A stretch of 64,000 nucleotides of DNA from Strigomonas culicis (Eukaryota > Euglenozoa > Kinetoplastea > Trypanosomatida > Trypanosomatidae): the NCBI GenBank assembly GCA_000482145.1, contig AUXH01000001.1, forward strand, positions 94,195-158,194, read 5' to 3'. Shown here one piece after another: positions 37,978-48,055 of the stretch. The translations under genes and the position numbers were made by a program. A model generated the notes under the pieces. It had not been told where the DNA came from. It searched no databases and was given only the letters and a program-made list of their open reading frames with translations. The first letter of the stretch is position 1; each line of letters opens with the position of its first letter.

Positions 37978-40974
37978 ATGCCGCCGTTCAGTGGGAAACA
38001 AAAAAAGGAGCAGCTGAAGGCAAAACGGCAGCGAAAACGTGAAAAAAACGAGCGCGAGCGCGAGTTGGACGCGGTACAGACCCGCACCATCGAGGAGGCC
38101 ATCGCGGCCGGCGAGTACGCAGGGCCGGCCCTCCGCCACCCCTCCACAGCAGACAGCCCCGCAGACCGTGCCAGCGCGCCACTCGAGGGCGGCGAGGTCA
38201 CGCAGCGCCGCATGGAGCTGCTGCGGGAGCGCGAGGCGGCACGCGCGGCCGCCTACGCGGCGCAGCGGCACGATCAGTACAAGCACAGGAAGGCCCCGCA
38301 CCGCGGGCCCGCCGGTGACGCAACGGACGAGTCAGGCACAGACGGCGACGATGATGACAGCGCTAGTGGGGGTGATAGGCGTGAGGTGCGGACCGGCGAG
38401 TTCAAGTACGGCGGGGATAAGAAAGGCATTCGAAGTGTCTTCCTCAAGGAGGCGCCGGACGCGGTGCAGCTGCGGCGATCCATCTCTTACCAACCCCTCC
38501 GCTTCCGCAGCTTCATGACGCAAGAGGGCATTCCCTTCGGCCGCTGGTGCCTCGCACCCGGCTATGGGCAGCTCACCTCTTTGCGCGACGCGCGGCGACA
38601 GAAGCGAAAGGCGCGCAAGGCGAGGGGGGCCAAGGTGCGGCGGCAGCAGCAGCAAGCCACGGAAGAAGAAGAGGAAGAAGAAGAAGACGGGGAGGAAGCG
38701 GATGAAAGCACCTCCTCTGGAGCGCACAGCGACCTCCATGCTGGCGCGCAGGATAAGGAGGAGGACCCGCTGACCTTCGCACTCGGCGCGGCCACGACCA
38801 CCTTTCCGTTCAGCATCGACATGCCGACGCGCGGCTGGCACTACCGGCGCGACGCAGAGGCGGACGGTGCGGCTGCCGCGCGCGGTGGCCTTCACCGCGA
38901 AGAGCTCTTTCGCGCGGGCGACCAAATTGTTGTGGAGAGCATGGAGCTGTTCGTTCCGAGTGATGACGATGCGAAGGATGGCAGCACGGAAGCGGAGGAG
39001 GAGGAGGAGGAGGTGCGCAACACGAGGGCCGCGCCCCACCACCGGGTCAGCGCGGCCAGCCAGCGCATCGAGGCGATCGAGAAGGAGCGATTTGTGCGCT
39101 ACCTGCACTTCCTCGACCACTACCCTTTACGCGCGGTGGAGCACAAGCTGCGCAGCACGCTGGCCAGCGCCGCCGCAGAGGAGGCGGAGGAGGGCGCCGC
39201 GCCGCCGTGCGTGCTGAACCCGCGGCTCGTCATCAACGGCTATGAGCGCAACCTCGATGTGTGGCGCCAGCTGTGGCGCACCGTCGAGGCGAGTGACGTG
39301 CTGCTTCTCGTCACAGACGCGCGCTACCCCATCCTCCATCTCCCGCTCTCGCTTCTTGCGTACATCACGCAGCAGGAGTGCAAGCCGCTCGTCCTGGTGC
39401 TGAACAAGTCGGACCTCGTGCCGCCCTTCATGCTGCAGCTGTGGCAGCACTTTTTGGTACAGTACCTGCGCCACAACGGCTTCCATGTGCTGGACTCCGG
39501 GGCGGAGGAGGGGGGGGAGGAGGTTGGTGCGGGCGCGCCGATCCTCATTCGAACGTTCACGGCCGACCCCCTCGGCCTCTCCCCACTGACAACGGAGGAC
39601 AAGTCGAACAACCGCCAAAGTATTCTCAAACGGCGGAAGCGCACGAAGAATCGGAAGGCGAAGCTGTACGAACAGCTGCGCTCCGGCAAGATGACGATCC
39701 GCCCGCTCGGCGGTGGCGGTGGCGACGACAGCAGCGAGGACGACGACGCCAAAGGTGTCAAGTATAGCAAAAATGTGAACTTCAAAGGGATGGAGAAGGC
39801 GGAGAAGGAGCTCAACAAGCATAACGAATACTACACGTACCAAAACGAGATTCGCAAAGTGTCGGAGAGCATCGCCGACCTGATGCAGGCCTGCCGACGG
39901 CTGGCGCAGCTGTGCTTCCCATCGAAGGTGTACACCGCCGCGACGCCGGAGCAGCTCGCACAGCAGCAAGATGCCACGGCAGCAGCGGCAGCGGCGGGGG
40001 ATGACGCGCGAAGAGAAGGAGGGCCGGCAGGCACGGGCAGCCTCACCGGGACCCCGTCGCTAGGACCCAAGGCGCCGCCGCCGCGCCGTGGGACGAAGAA
40101 CAAGAAAACGAATCGACAGAAAAGGCAGCTCTATCAGAGCGACACCGCGAGCGACTCCGTCGACAGTGCGATCTACACTGACCTGCTGAATGCGCCGAGT
40201 CAGCGGAAGAAGAAACAGCAGCGGCAGAGATCCAAGGCGCGGGCGCGACGGCACGACGCGGCAGGGGATGCGGCCTCCAGCCCCTCGTCCTCCGCGTCGT
40301 CGTCGGAGGACGACGACGCGGATGGCGTGGACGACGGCGAGGCGGAATATGTGGACGACCACCGCGCGCCGGACAGCAGTGCGTACCTCCACGTCGGCTT
40401 CATCGGCTTTCCGAATGTAGGCAAGTCCTCGCTGCTGAACTGCTGCCACGGCGGGAAGGTGGTCTCGACGAGCGCGACAGCCGGCCACACGAAGCACCTC
40501 CAGACCATCCCCATGCCGCTCGACGGCGTCACACTGATTGACAGCCCGGGCCTGTGCTTCCCCCTCCTGGGCGTGCCACCGCCGCTGCAGGCCGTCATGG
40601 GCACGCACCAGATTGCACAGACGCGCGACCCCGCGAGTGGCGTCGCCTACCTGGCGCTGCACCTCTTTCTCGAGCGGTACTATCACCTGCGCCGCGTCGA
40701 CGACGACGAGGCCACCGCGGCCGATGCGGATGCCATCCAGGCGTGGAGCGCCTACGAGGTGTGTGAGAGCTACGCGAAGAAGAAGGGCTTTTTCGTGAAG
40801 CACGGCAAGGGCGCCCTCGATGTACACCGCGCCGCGATGGCTCTACTGCAGGAAGTGTACGACGGGAAGCTGGTGCTGTACTGGCGGCCGCCGGAGCTCA
40901 ACTTGCTGCGGTCACGGCAGTTCGAGACGGAGATGGCACCCTTCCTGAGTCTGCCAGTCTTCGCAAGAGAGTGA
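37978..40974 (+). CDS. GNL1-like circularly permuted GTPase
   Basis: 998 residues. The protein belongs to the YlqF/HSR1 GTPases, where the G motifs run G4-G5-G1-G2-G3; eukaryotic members serve ribosome biogenesis. The N-terminus PPFSGKQKKEQLKAKRQRKR matches the conserved start of GNL1. G4 is NKSD at 476-479, G1 is GFPNVGKSS at 810-818, and G3 is DSPG at 855-858. The block between G4 and G1 is enlarged by a Gly/Asp-rich loop, a helical segment and a long Lys/Arg-rich then acidic stretch. Two further acidic inserts lie upstream (near residues 125-140 and 230-260). The last 100 residues, with a YAKKKGFF block, are the usual C-terminal helical part. The first 60 basic residues suggest a nucleolar or nuclear location. 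Confidence 0.85.
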   Translation: MPPFSGKQKKEQLKAKRQRKREKNERERELDAVQTRTIEEAIAAGEYAGPALRHPSTADSPADRASAPLEGGEVTQRRMELLREREAARAAAYAAQRHDQYKHRKAPHRGPAGDATDESGTDGDDDDSASGGDRREVRTGEFKYGGDKKGIRSVFLKEAPDAVQLRRSISYQPLRFRSFMTQEGIPFGRWCLAPGYGQLTSLRDARRQKRKARKARGAKVRRQQQQATEEEEEEEEDGEEADESTSSGAHSDLHAGAQDKEEDPLTFALGAATTTFPFSIDMPTRGWHYRRDAEADGAAAARGGLHREELFRAGDQIVVESMELFVPSDDDAKDGSTEAEEEEEEVRNTRAAPHHRVSAASQRIEAIEKERFVRYLHFLDHYPLRAVEHKLRSTLASAAAEEAEEGAAPPCVLNPRLVINGYERNLDVWRQLWRTVEASDVLLLVTDARYPILHLPLSLLAYITQQECKPLVLVLNKSDLVPPFMLQLWQHFLVQYLRHNGFHVLDSGAEEGGEEVGAGAPILIRTFTADPLGLSPLTTEDKSNNRQSILKRRKRTKNRKAKLYEQLRSGKMTIRPLGGGGGDDSSEDDDAKGVKYSKNVNFKGMEKAEKELNKHNEYYTYQNEIRKVSESIADLMQACRRLAQLCFPSKVYTAATPEQLAQQQDATAAAAAAGDDARREGGPAGTGSLTGTPSLGPKAPPPRRGTKNKKTNRQKRQLYQSDTASDSVDSAIYTDLLNAPSQRKKKQQRQRSKARARRHDAAGDAASSPSSSASSSEDDDADGVDDGEAEYVDDHRAPDSSAYLHVGFIGFPNVGKSSLLNCCHGGKVVSTSATAGHTKHLQTIPMPLDGVTLIDSPGLCFPLLGVPPPLQAVMGTHQIAQTRDPASGVAYLALHLFLERYYHLRRVDDDEATAADADAIQAWSAYEVCESYAKKKGFFVKHGKGALDVHRAAMALLQEVYDGKLVLYWRPPELNLLRSRQFETEMAPFLSLPVFARE

Positions 40975-41181
40975 CTCGATGCTTATTACAAAAAAAGAAA
41001 AAAAAGATGCGAACTTTCATACGTGCATGTATTATTTTCAATAAAAAGGAAACGCAGAGTGATGGACATTAGAATGACAGGAAAAACCAATGTATATATA
41101 TGAAACACGCATACACTGTTTTTTTTTCTGTTTTTTTTACTTTTTTTTCGTTCTCGCCCACACCCTCTCTCTTCTGTGACT

Positions 41182-41183
41182 AG
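41182..41183 (+). promoter_or_regulatory. predicted spliced-leader acceptor AG for prefoldin 3
   Basis: A pyrimidine tract at 41119-41177 is among the strongest in the window and is followed by GACTAG. The first ATG after it is at 41268, which fixes the start. Confidence 0.7.
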
Positions 41184-41267
41184 CTCTATACATCATTAGT
41201 GGTATTACGTTACATATATACACACATATATATCTTATACAGCCCACCCATCCCATCGCCCGTCCCC

Positions 41268-41867
41268 ATGACCGCCATCAACGCTGAGCCGCTTTTCACG
41301 TTCGACGAGAACTACGAGAACCCGCGCGGCATCCCTCGTGCGAAGTTCATCGAAAACGTCGCGGAATACGTGGCCAAGAACGGCGGCAACATCGACAACA
41401 TTCTGAAGCGTCTCGCGGAGGAGTACAGCAAGTACAAGCTCGCGGAGCAGCGGCTGCAGAACAGCAAGACTACCCTGGAGCGCAAGATTCCGGAGATCAC
41501 CAAGACGCTCAAGGCGCTCCGGTTTCTCAAGGAGAAGCTTCAGGTAGAGGAGGAGGACGCGGCCGCGTCCGATGAGGAGCCGCTCCAGGTCGAGTATGGC
41601 CTGACAGAGACCGTCTTCTGCCGCGCACAGGTGAAGAAGCAGAACACCGTGCATCTGTGGCTCGGTGCGAACGTCATGGCGGAGTACACGTACGACGAGG
41701 CCATCGGGCTGCTGCAGCGCAACGAGGAGGGCGCGACGACGAACATCCACGCGGTGCAGGAAGACCTCGCATGGGTGCAGGAGCAGCAGACCATCATGGA
41801 GGTCAACACTTCTAGGACCTACAACTACGATGTCATCTCGCGTCGCGATGGTGAGGGCAAGAAGTGA
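41268..41867 (+). CDS. PFD3: prefoldin subunit 3 (VBP1-like)
   Basis: 199 residues, almost the family's usual length. Prefoldin is a cytosolic hexamer that hands nascent actin and tubulin to the CCT chaperonin; subunit 3 is an alpha-type subunit. The N-terminal block RGIPRAKFIENVAEYV is diagnostic. It is followed by a coiled-coil helix (about 35-95), the beta-hairpin region with VFCRAQV and VHLWLGANVMAEYTYDEA (about 105-145), and a second coiled-coil helix to about 185. The C-terminus ends in NYDVISRR, as in other subunit 3 proteins. An upstream in-frame extension starts with a non-ATG codon and is rich in Tyr/Ile, so it is rejected. Confidence 0.93.
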   Translation: MTAINAEPLFTFDENYENPRGIPRAKFIENVAEYVAKNGGNIDNILKRLAEEYSKYKLAEQRLQNSKTTLERKIPEITKTLKALRFLKEKLQVEEEDAAASDEEPLQVEYGLTETVFCRAQVKKQNTVHLWLGANVMAEYTYDEAIGLLQRNEEGATTNIHAVQEDLAWVQEQQTIMEVNTSRTYNYDVISRRDGEGKK

Positions 41868-42299
41868 GCATCGCTTGTTCGCTCTCTTTTTTCTTTTTGA
41901 AAAAAAAAACTAAAAAAAGAAAAGAATAATACTGAAGAAAAAGAAGAAGATGGAAAAGGAAAGAAACTATAAGAAAAGAATGCCAACATACACAAATTGT
42001 TGTAAACATTTGCGGTTGGTGTTGTCCTGTCGTTCATTTGTCTCTTCGACTTTGGCCTTTATTATTATATTTGTGTGTTTCATTATTTATAGAAATGATA
42101 ATACTATTAATTAAAAAAAAAGATTATCAGCATAAACTCGTTGCTGTCCTAGCGAATCTAACTCAACTTTTAGTTTAAAAAAAAAAAAGTAAACAAGATG
42201 AAAAAAAAACGTTTTTTGCTTATTGTAACCTAATGATGTTTCTCTTCCTTCTCTCTCTCTCTCTCTCCCCTTTTTTTTTTGCATTATACGTAGTAAGCG
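41868..42299. other. intergenic spacer
   Basis: AT-rich spacer of about 430 bases with A-rich tracts and a strong CT repeat near 42250-42268. It holds the acceptor for the next gene. No gene seen. Confidence 0.65.
42292..42293 (+). promoter_or_regulatory. predicted spliced-leader acceptor AG, very close to start
   Basis: The tract at 42239-42280 (CT repeat plus T run) is followed by ATACGTAG at 42286-42293. This leaves a 5' UTR of only about 6 bases of genomic origin before the ATG at 42300. Confidence 0.6.
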
Positions 42300-44984
42300 A
42301 TGCTTTCTAGTTCCAAGGTGGCCCTTATCCACGCCGTGGCGTGCGCCATCCACTCCCGCACTTCATGGAACACGAGTCGTGCGGCCGACTGGAGACGTGC
42401 CTTGCAGCCTCCGCCACCGCAGCTTTTTTGTTCGCATGTGGATATGAAGCGGTGCTACTCGCGGGTGTCTGCTGTGCTGCACCGCGCACGAAGTGAGGAG
42501 GGTGAACGTGGTGATGCACACGCGCAGGACCACTTTGATCATTATGTGTCAGAGGAAATGCTTTTTGAAGAACTGGAGCCCACATCCCCCCCAGACCCCG
42601 TCACACAAGAGCACGCCAATCATCATCATAATAGTAGTCATCCTAGTAATCAGACGCACGGTCCTTTTAGGGAGCTGGTAGACCGCATCACGGCAATGCA
42701 GAGTGAAGAAGAGGTCGAACTTTTTTTGGCTGCTGCTGCTGCTGCTGCCACTGGCGACGAGAGCGCGACGGAGAAGGATATGATACCTCTGCAGGATATG
42801 AGTGAGTGGGTAGCTTGTTTGGAGCATCTTCTGTGGAAAAGCGTGATGCTACATAACCACAGTAATAGCGAGAAGATGTACCACATGTGTGATCGGATAT
42901 ACACGAGTTTGGCCTCCTTGTCGGAGAACAACGCGAATAAGAATAGACGAATCAGAACACCTTTTCAGCGCAAGAACTATCATTTCTTCTATGCAGAATT
43001 CCTGCTGCGTCAGGTGCATCGCTCTGTATGTCGTACAGTGCAGACGGAAAATCCCGATCAACAAGAGAATGTGCAAAAAATGGACAAGTGCCTCTCCATC
43101 CTTTTAATCGAGATGCCCTTCTCGACGCGGGAGAACCCGAATGCTTCCTACAAGCCCACCACGCTCCTCCGCACCCTGTATGCCCTCCTGCTCTATCAAG
43201 CGGTCGCTGCACCGCCGCCGCCCATGATGGCCTCCCTCCGGCTGCTCGTCGATCAGTGCTTTGCCCGACTGCTACACGCATGCAGCACGCACCCGCCGGG
43301 GCGTGCCGCGGTCCAGTGGAAGCACAAGGACAGACAGGTGCGGCAGGAGGCGCTGCTCTTCTATCTGCAGTTTTATCTCCGCTTTCTGCAACCGCCACAC
43401 GCGCACGGTCCATTTTTTCATTATGCGTATCTGCGAGCCGCCTCCCCCCTGATGCGCAGACTGGATCTTATGAACTCCGATGGAGAAGAGGAGAAGCGCC
43501 GTTCTGAACACCAAGAGGCACATGCGATTACTAATCTATTGGATACCGAGGCGATTGTGCAGTTCTACGAACAGGTTTTCTCCGAACCGCTAAACAGCAG
43601 TCCCCACAGCTCCATGGAAGCGAAAGAGTCTAGTTTTCAGCGTTTGCGACTGATTACCGATCTTCTTTCCGCTGGAAAACAAGACGAGTATCAACATGAT
43701 CATAATGCTAATAACATCATAACATTAACGACTGAGGAGAGAAGCTCGATTTTGGATGCGTTAACGTCGCCTCTTCCACTTAGCACGAATAATAATAATA
43801 ATGACAATAACATGCAGTCTACCCTTTTGATCTACGTGGTTGGTGTTATTCTCCAAAACCTCCGCACTATCAAGCAGTGGGAGGAGGAAAAGGAGGAGGA
43901 GGAGCAGCAGCAGCAAGACGCTTGGAGGATAGCAACACAAGAAGCTGTGGCGCTGTTGCGCACGTGCATCCTGCGCCTCTACGAAGCAGACGCCCCGCGC
44001 AAGACGCGAGCCAGTCAGCATCCGGCAAACGACGCCAACGTGCGCATCAAGGACCAGCTCTTCAGTCTGATCATCGATGCGACCGCCCAAGGCGAATTTC
44101 ACTCGCTCCTCGACGTGGAGGCGCCCGGCCACCCACCGCCCGCGGCCCACGACTCGGCGGAGACACCGTACGTGTTCCGCGAGCTGCTGCTGCCTTTTTT
44201 GCATGCGGACCCCGCGGTGTGCGTGCGGTTGCTGCACCGCGGCGCGCTCAACCGCTATCTCTGCCTCCTCCTGGACTGGGGCCGCACGGACGACCTGCGG
44301 CGCCTGCTGCAGCGACATCTGTGGCCGCGCGAACGGCGCGCGCAGCACCGCTTTCGCGCGGCGCTCGACGACGTACAGCGGCGGCAGCAAGAGGCAGAGG
44401 CGGACGCCGCCGAGGCGGAGACCATCACTTTTGCGAACGCCGCGGAGGACGATGAACGGCAGGAGCGGCACGCGCAGTGGCGCGCGCTGTGGGGCGCGAT
44501 GGAGCAGGCGCGGCAGCAGTACCAGCCGCGGCTCCGCCTGGCAATGTGCGAGGCACTCCTGCTCCACTTCCACGACCGCGCGGTCGGCCACCCGGACGAT
44601 GCGATGGCGATGGGCATGGCGCACGAGGTGTGGGTGTACATGGCACTGGTGCTGCACGTCGCGACGCTGCTCCTGTCCGAACAGGCGTGGCTGGCCCTGC
44701 GGCCGCCGCGCACGGCCAGCGACGAAGCAGCAGCAGAGGCAGAAGAGCGCCGCTCCTATCAAACCGCGATGGAACGGAACAATCGTGTGTTAGCGTTTCT
44801 TCTCCAGCCCTCCACAGCCGCGCTGCCAGTGGCGGCTCAGCAGGACGATGAAGAGGATGGTGCACAGGATCACGAAAAATGGGTGGAGTATTGGAATGCG
44901 TTGGTGGTCACAAAGTACTATAATATGGTGGCACCGTTTGCTGCTGATGCTGCTTCTTCTTCACAGCCAAGAGACGATGAATAG
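42300..44984 (+). CDS. unknown large helical protein, possible mitochondrial targeting
   Basis: 894 residues. I recognise no family. The first 65 residues have Arg, Ser and few acids, compatible with an organellar presequence. The rest is predicted mostly helical, with Leu/Glu/Gln-rich segments and several Arg-rich helices (for example RRLLQRHLWPRERRAQHR near bases 44300-44350). This could be a helical-repeat scaffold such as those of mitochondrial RNA processing, but no repeat unit is clear to me. The N-terminal third and the region 43650-43920 use AT-richer codons and Asn/Asp-rich stretches than the GC-rich C-terminal third. The start is supported by the acceptor seven bases before it. Confidence 0.7.
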   Translation: MLSSSKVALIHAVACAIHSRTSWNTSRAADWRRALQPPPPQLFCSHVDMKRCYSRVSAVLHRARSEEGERGDAHAQDHFDHYVSEEMLFEELEPTSPPDPVTQEHANHHHNSSHPSNQTHGPFRELVDRITAMQSEEEVELFLAAAAAAATGDESATEKDMIPLQDMSEWVACLEHLLWKSVMLHNHSNSEKMYHMCDRIYTSLASLSENNANKNRRIRTPFQRKNYHFFYAEFLLRQVHRSVCRTVQTENPDQQENVQKMDKCLSILLIEMPFSTRENPNASYKPTTLLRTLYALLLYQAVAAPPPPMMASLRLLVDQCFARLLHACSTHPPGRAAVQWKHKDRQVRQEALLFYLQFYLRFLQPPHAHGPFFHYAYLRAASPLMRRLDLMNSDGEEEKRRSEHQEAHAITNLLDTEAIVQFYEQVFSEPLNSSPHSSMEAKESSFQRLRLITDLLSAGKQDEYQHDHNANNIITLTTEERSSILDALTSPLPLSTNNNNNDNNMQSTLLIYVVGVILQNLRTIKQWEEEKEEEEQQQQDAWRIATQEAVALLRTCILRLYEADAPRKTRASQHPANDANVRIKDQLFSLIIDATAQGEFHSLLDVEAPGHPPPAAHDSAETPYVFRELLLPFLHADPAVCVRLLHRGALNRYLCLLLDWGRTDDLRRLLQRHLWPRERRAQHRFRAALDDVQRRQQEAEADAAEAETITFANAAEDDERQERHAQWRALWGAMEQARQQYQPRLRLAMCEALLLHFHDRAVGHPDDAMAMGMAHEVWVYMALVLHVATLLLSEQAWLALRPPRTASDEAAAEAEERRSYQTAMERNNRVLAFLLQPSTAALPVAAQQDDEEDGAQDHEKWVEYWNALVVTKYYNMVAPFAADAASSSQPRDDE

Positions 44985-45430
44985 GGGAAAAGAAATGGTG
45001 ACTTGACCATGTGTACATCTTTACAGTATAAAAAAACACTTCGTTGTTATTATGATATACACTTTTTTTTTTGTAAGTAAGATAAAATGAAAAGATTATC
45101 TAGCATCATCACTTGTGTCTCCTGTCTTCAGCTTCTGGAATAGAATCAATGTAGTATTGTTGTTATTATTTTTTCTTTTCTCTCCTTCTACTTTCTCCTG
45201 TCATTTATCACCATCACTAGTCAATAAGAAAAGGTACTGTGATTATCGCAGCAGATACCATTATTTGTATTGTTCATTAGCCCTTTAACTCTCACTTTTT
45301 TTTCTGTTCTTTTTTTGTTTGTTTGCCTGAATAACAATAGTAATCATTATACTATTAGTTTTAATTCGGATTTATTATTAATAATATCTCTTTTTTGTTG
45401 TTGTTGTTGTTGTTTATATTCCCCTTATCG
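44985..45430. other. intergenic spacer
   Basis: AT-rich spacer of about 445 bases. A T-rich tract at 45297-45326 followed by AG at 45339-45340 is the likely acceptor for the next gene. A TTG run precedes the ATG. No gene seen. Confidence 0.6.
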
Positions 45431-48055
45431 ATGGCATCCTTTTTGGGACCTAGCCGTGAGACGCTCTCCCCCTCTCCCGTGCAGGGTAGGGGCGGTGGTA
45501 GTTTCCTTGGTACCGCGACGCGCAGTGCACCGAGTGGGAGTCGTGCCATCTCCGGCGATGCGGCGTCTGCCACGGGTGCGTCCACCGGTCCCGCCGCGGC
45601 GTCCTTTCTGCCCCGCACTGCCTTTGCCTCTTCCGCCGCTGCCGCAACAGCAGCAGGGGAGAAGAGCGACGACGTGTGGCGCTGCAGTGCGTGTCTCAAG
45701 ACGAAAGATCTGCACGGCGACCACCTGCGCGGCAAGACGACTGTGCGGTCGGACTGTTGGGCCTGCGCCAAGAAGCAGACCTTCTGCCGTGGCGGCGCGG
45801 CGGCGAAACAGGAGGACAAACCGGTGGCGGCGACGGCGGCCACCGCTGCTGCAAAGACAACGCCGACGTCCACCGAGCCCCGCACCACCACGACGACGAC
45901 GACGACCACCAGGACGGCGAACAACATGAAGAGCCCTTTTCTGTCTTCCTTCACGCCGGCGGCGGGAGCGGCAGGGACCGTGCGCGCGAGCGGTGCCTCT
46001 CCCTTTTCCCTCACGCCGATGATCCCCCCCACACCGGACCTCGACCAGTTCTATCTCATCCCGGAGAAAACAGCCACCACGCGCAGCTTTTCGGCGCCGT
46101 CGTCCTTTCCGCCGCCGCCGCCGGCGATCGCCCTCACGGCGGCGGCGCCGGTGCCGTCGCCGGGGCCGACACTGCAGCTGCAGCCGACGGTCGGCCAGTC
46201 CCCGCCCTTCACCTTCACCGCGGTGCTCCCCGCCACCGCCGCCGCGCCGAGCACCCCGCCGATGACCGGCGGCGCCACGCCGCATGCCAGTCTGACGATG
46301 CCGCCGCCGGACGGGTTCCGCATCCCGGCGAGCGTGGTGGACCTGACGCGGCAGAGCCCCACCTCCATGGCGTCCTCCCTCGCCGGCACCGCCGCGGCGA
46401 CCGAAGAGAGGTCTGACGACGTGTGGCGCTGCAGTGCGTGTCTCAAGACGAAAGATCTGCACGGCGACCACCTGCGCGGCAAGACGACTGTGCGGTCGGA
46501 CTGTTGGGCCTGCGCCAAGAAGCAGACCTTCTGCCGTGGCGGCGCGGCGGCGAAACAGGAGGACAAACCGGTGGAGGCGGCGGCGGCCACCGCCCCCACG
46601 CAGAGTGCCGAAGCGGCTTCCCAAGGTGCGCATGAAGGCGCCAAAACGACAGAAGAGAAGGACGCAGCAGGCGCGGCGTCGTCCTCCGCGACGCCGGAGG
46701 GGAGCGCCACCGCACGACGCACAGCGGAGGCGGCGGCGCCGCAGGGGGTGCCGCCCATCGCGGCGGCCGCGGCGCGCGCGAGTGCGAACAAAGCGCTCCA
46801 TTCGGAGATGACGAGTGCCCGCAGCACAGGCAGCGTGGCCTCGCGCGCCTTCCAGTTTCCTTTACCTCCGGACGGGGATCTGACGCCGGCGTTTAGAGCG
46901 CTCCTCCTTCTCACCTTCAGCAACGCGATGACGGTGTGCTACCACAAGCAGTACTTTCAGTCCCATCGGTACCCCCCGCATACGGCCCCGCCGCCGCGGG
47001 GTGGGCCTCCTTTTCTATTTCCGCAGCTTCAGCTCTGCTGGGCGGACAACGGCGACTTATACGTGTGCACGGACGCGCTGAGCCGACGGCAGGCGCAGCC
47101 GCAGCAGCAACAACAGCAACAACAACAACAAAAGTCGCACAAGCAGAAGGGTGAGTCTTTTATTACCACCGAAAAGGATTTGGATTTGCTCTTGAAACGC
47201 ATCCGCGAGGGCACAGGCCAGCCGCAGCAGCAGCATAACAATAAGGATCAGGACAGCGAGGGCGGGAAGGCGCTCTTGCTTCGCATGATGGAGGAACTTG
47301 GAAAATTCAGCAGTCTTTTCCTCGTTATCGAACACTATATTCATTCCGTTTTGAACGAACACGGCGGTGGCGTCGACGCCACCAGTACAGCGAATGCCAA
47401 CGCGGGCCGTCGCCAACCGAAGAAAAACGGTCGGCGCGTGTTCTGCTGCCCCAACGCTTTTTATTTCGCCGCCGCATGCTTTTATGCATCCAACATGTAC
47501 GCGGATGCAAATGCAAGTCACCATCACCACCCACAGCAGCAGCAGCAGCAGCAGCGCCACGCGCGGGTGGCCGTGTACGGGCCGGCGCGTGACATTACGC
47601 GCGCACCCACGCCGCTGGAGAGCCTCACCGCCGCGCTGCTGCAGTCATCGCTGAAAAGCAAGAATAATGCCGCGCATCTCAACCAAAATAACAATAACAA
47701 CAGTAATAATAATAACAGTGCCGTGTGGCTCGAGGCTTGTGTTGTGAGTGAAGAGAAAAAGCTGGCGGCGGTGCGCACCGTGTATGAAAAAGCAAAATGG
47801 ATGACATCGTCGACAAAGGCGGTCGCGGCAGCGATTGCGGAGTACGCGCAGGGAGCCACTACCGCATCCATGTCAACACAGCATGCAAAGAACAATAACA
47901 ATAATAATAATAATGGCAAACATAACAAAAATAAGAATAAAGCAAAGAAGGATGATAATGATATGCGCATTATTTTTATTCCGTCGGTGTTGCAATTTGA
48001 GGAGGTGGTGCAGCAGGCCAGGTACGGCACATCGACGAGCTTCATAACAAAATAA
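45431..48055 (+). CDS. unknown protein with two identical Cys4 zinc fingers
   Basis: 874 residues. Two copies of the finger W-x-C-x2-C-x20-C-x2-C lie at residues 83-112 (C85, C88, C109, C112) and 332-361 (C334, C337, C358, C361). They are identical in protein and DNA. The pattern resembles small RNA- or protein-binding zinc ribbons, but I cannot name the family. The linker between them is Pro/Ala/Thr-rich and disordered. The C-terminal 400 residues contain a folded helical domain starting near base 46880 (ALLLLTFSNAMTVCYHKQYF), broken by poly-Gln and poly-Asn runs (bases 47101-47130, 47536-47555, 47685-47718 and 47892-47945). The ATG at 45431 is used because the upstream extension has only a TTG start and is a pure Leu/Phe run. 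Confidence 0.75.
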   Translation: MASFLGPSRETLSPSPVQGRGGGSFLGTATRSAPSGSRAISGDAASATGASTGPAAASFLPRTAFASSAAAATAAGEKSDDVWRCSACLKTKDLHGDHLRGKTTVRSDCWACAKKQTFCRGGAAAKQEDKPVAATAATAAAKTTPTSTEPRTTTTTTTTTRTANNMKSPFLSSFTPAAGAAGTVRASGASPFSLTPMIPPTPDLDQFYLIPEKTATTRSFSAPSSFPPPPPAIALTAAAPVPSPGPTLQLQPTVGQSPPFTFTAVLPATAAAPSTPPMTGGATPHASLTMPPPDGFRIPASVVDLTRQSPTSMASSLAGTAAATEERSDDVWRCSACLKTKDLHGDHLRGKTTVRSDCWACAKKQTFCRGGAAAKQEDKPVEAAAATAPTQSAEAASQGAHEGAKTTEEKDAAGAASSSATPEGSATARRTAEAAAPQGVPPIAAAAARASANKALHSEMTSARSTGSVASRAFQFPLPPDGDLTPAFRALLLLTFSNAMTVCYHKQYFQSHRYPPHTAPPPRGGPPFLFPQLQLCWADNGDLYVCTDALSRRQAQPQQQQQQQQQQKSHKQKGESFITTEKDLDLLLKRIREGTGQPQQQHNNKDQDSEGGKALLLRMMEELGKFSSLFLVIEHYIHSVLNEHGGGVDATSTANANAGRRQPKKNGRRVFCCPNAFYFAAACFYASNMYADANASHHHHPQQQQQQQRHARVAVYGPARDITRAPTPLESLTAALLQSSLKSKNNAAHLNQNNNNNSNNNNSAVWLEACVVSEEKKLAAVRTVYEKAKWMTSSTKAVAAAIAEYAQGATTASMSTQHAKNNNNNNNNGKHNKNKNKAKKDDNDMRIIFIPSVLQFEEVVQQARYGTSTSFITK
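45668..45827 (+). repeat. direct repeat copy 1, 160 bp, zinc-finger unit
   Basis: Reading the two segments side by side, all 160 bases match 46415-46574, including third codon positions. The repeat begins at the Asp-Asp-Val before the finger's Trp and ends in the Lys-Pro-Val after it. Confidence 0.95.
46415..46574 (+). repeat. direct repeat copy 2, 160 bp, zinc-finger unit
   Basis: Second copy of the 160-bp unit, 747 bases downstream in the same frame. The flanks diverge at once on the left and after the GGTGG on the right, apart from similar Ala-coding GCG-rich sequence. Confidence 0.95.
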
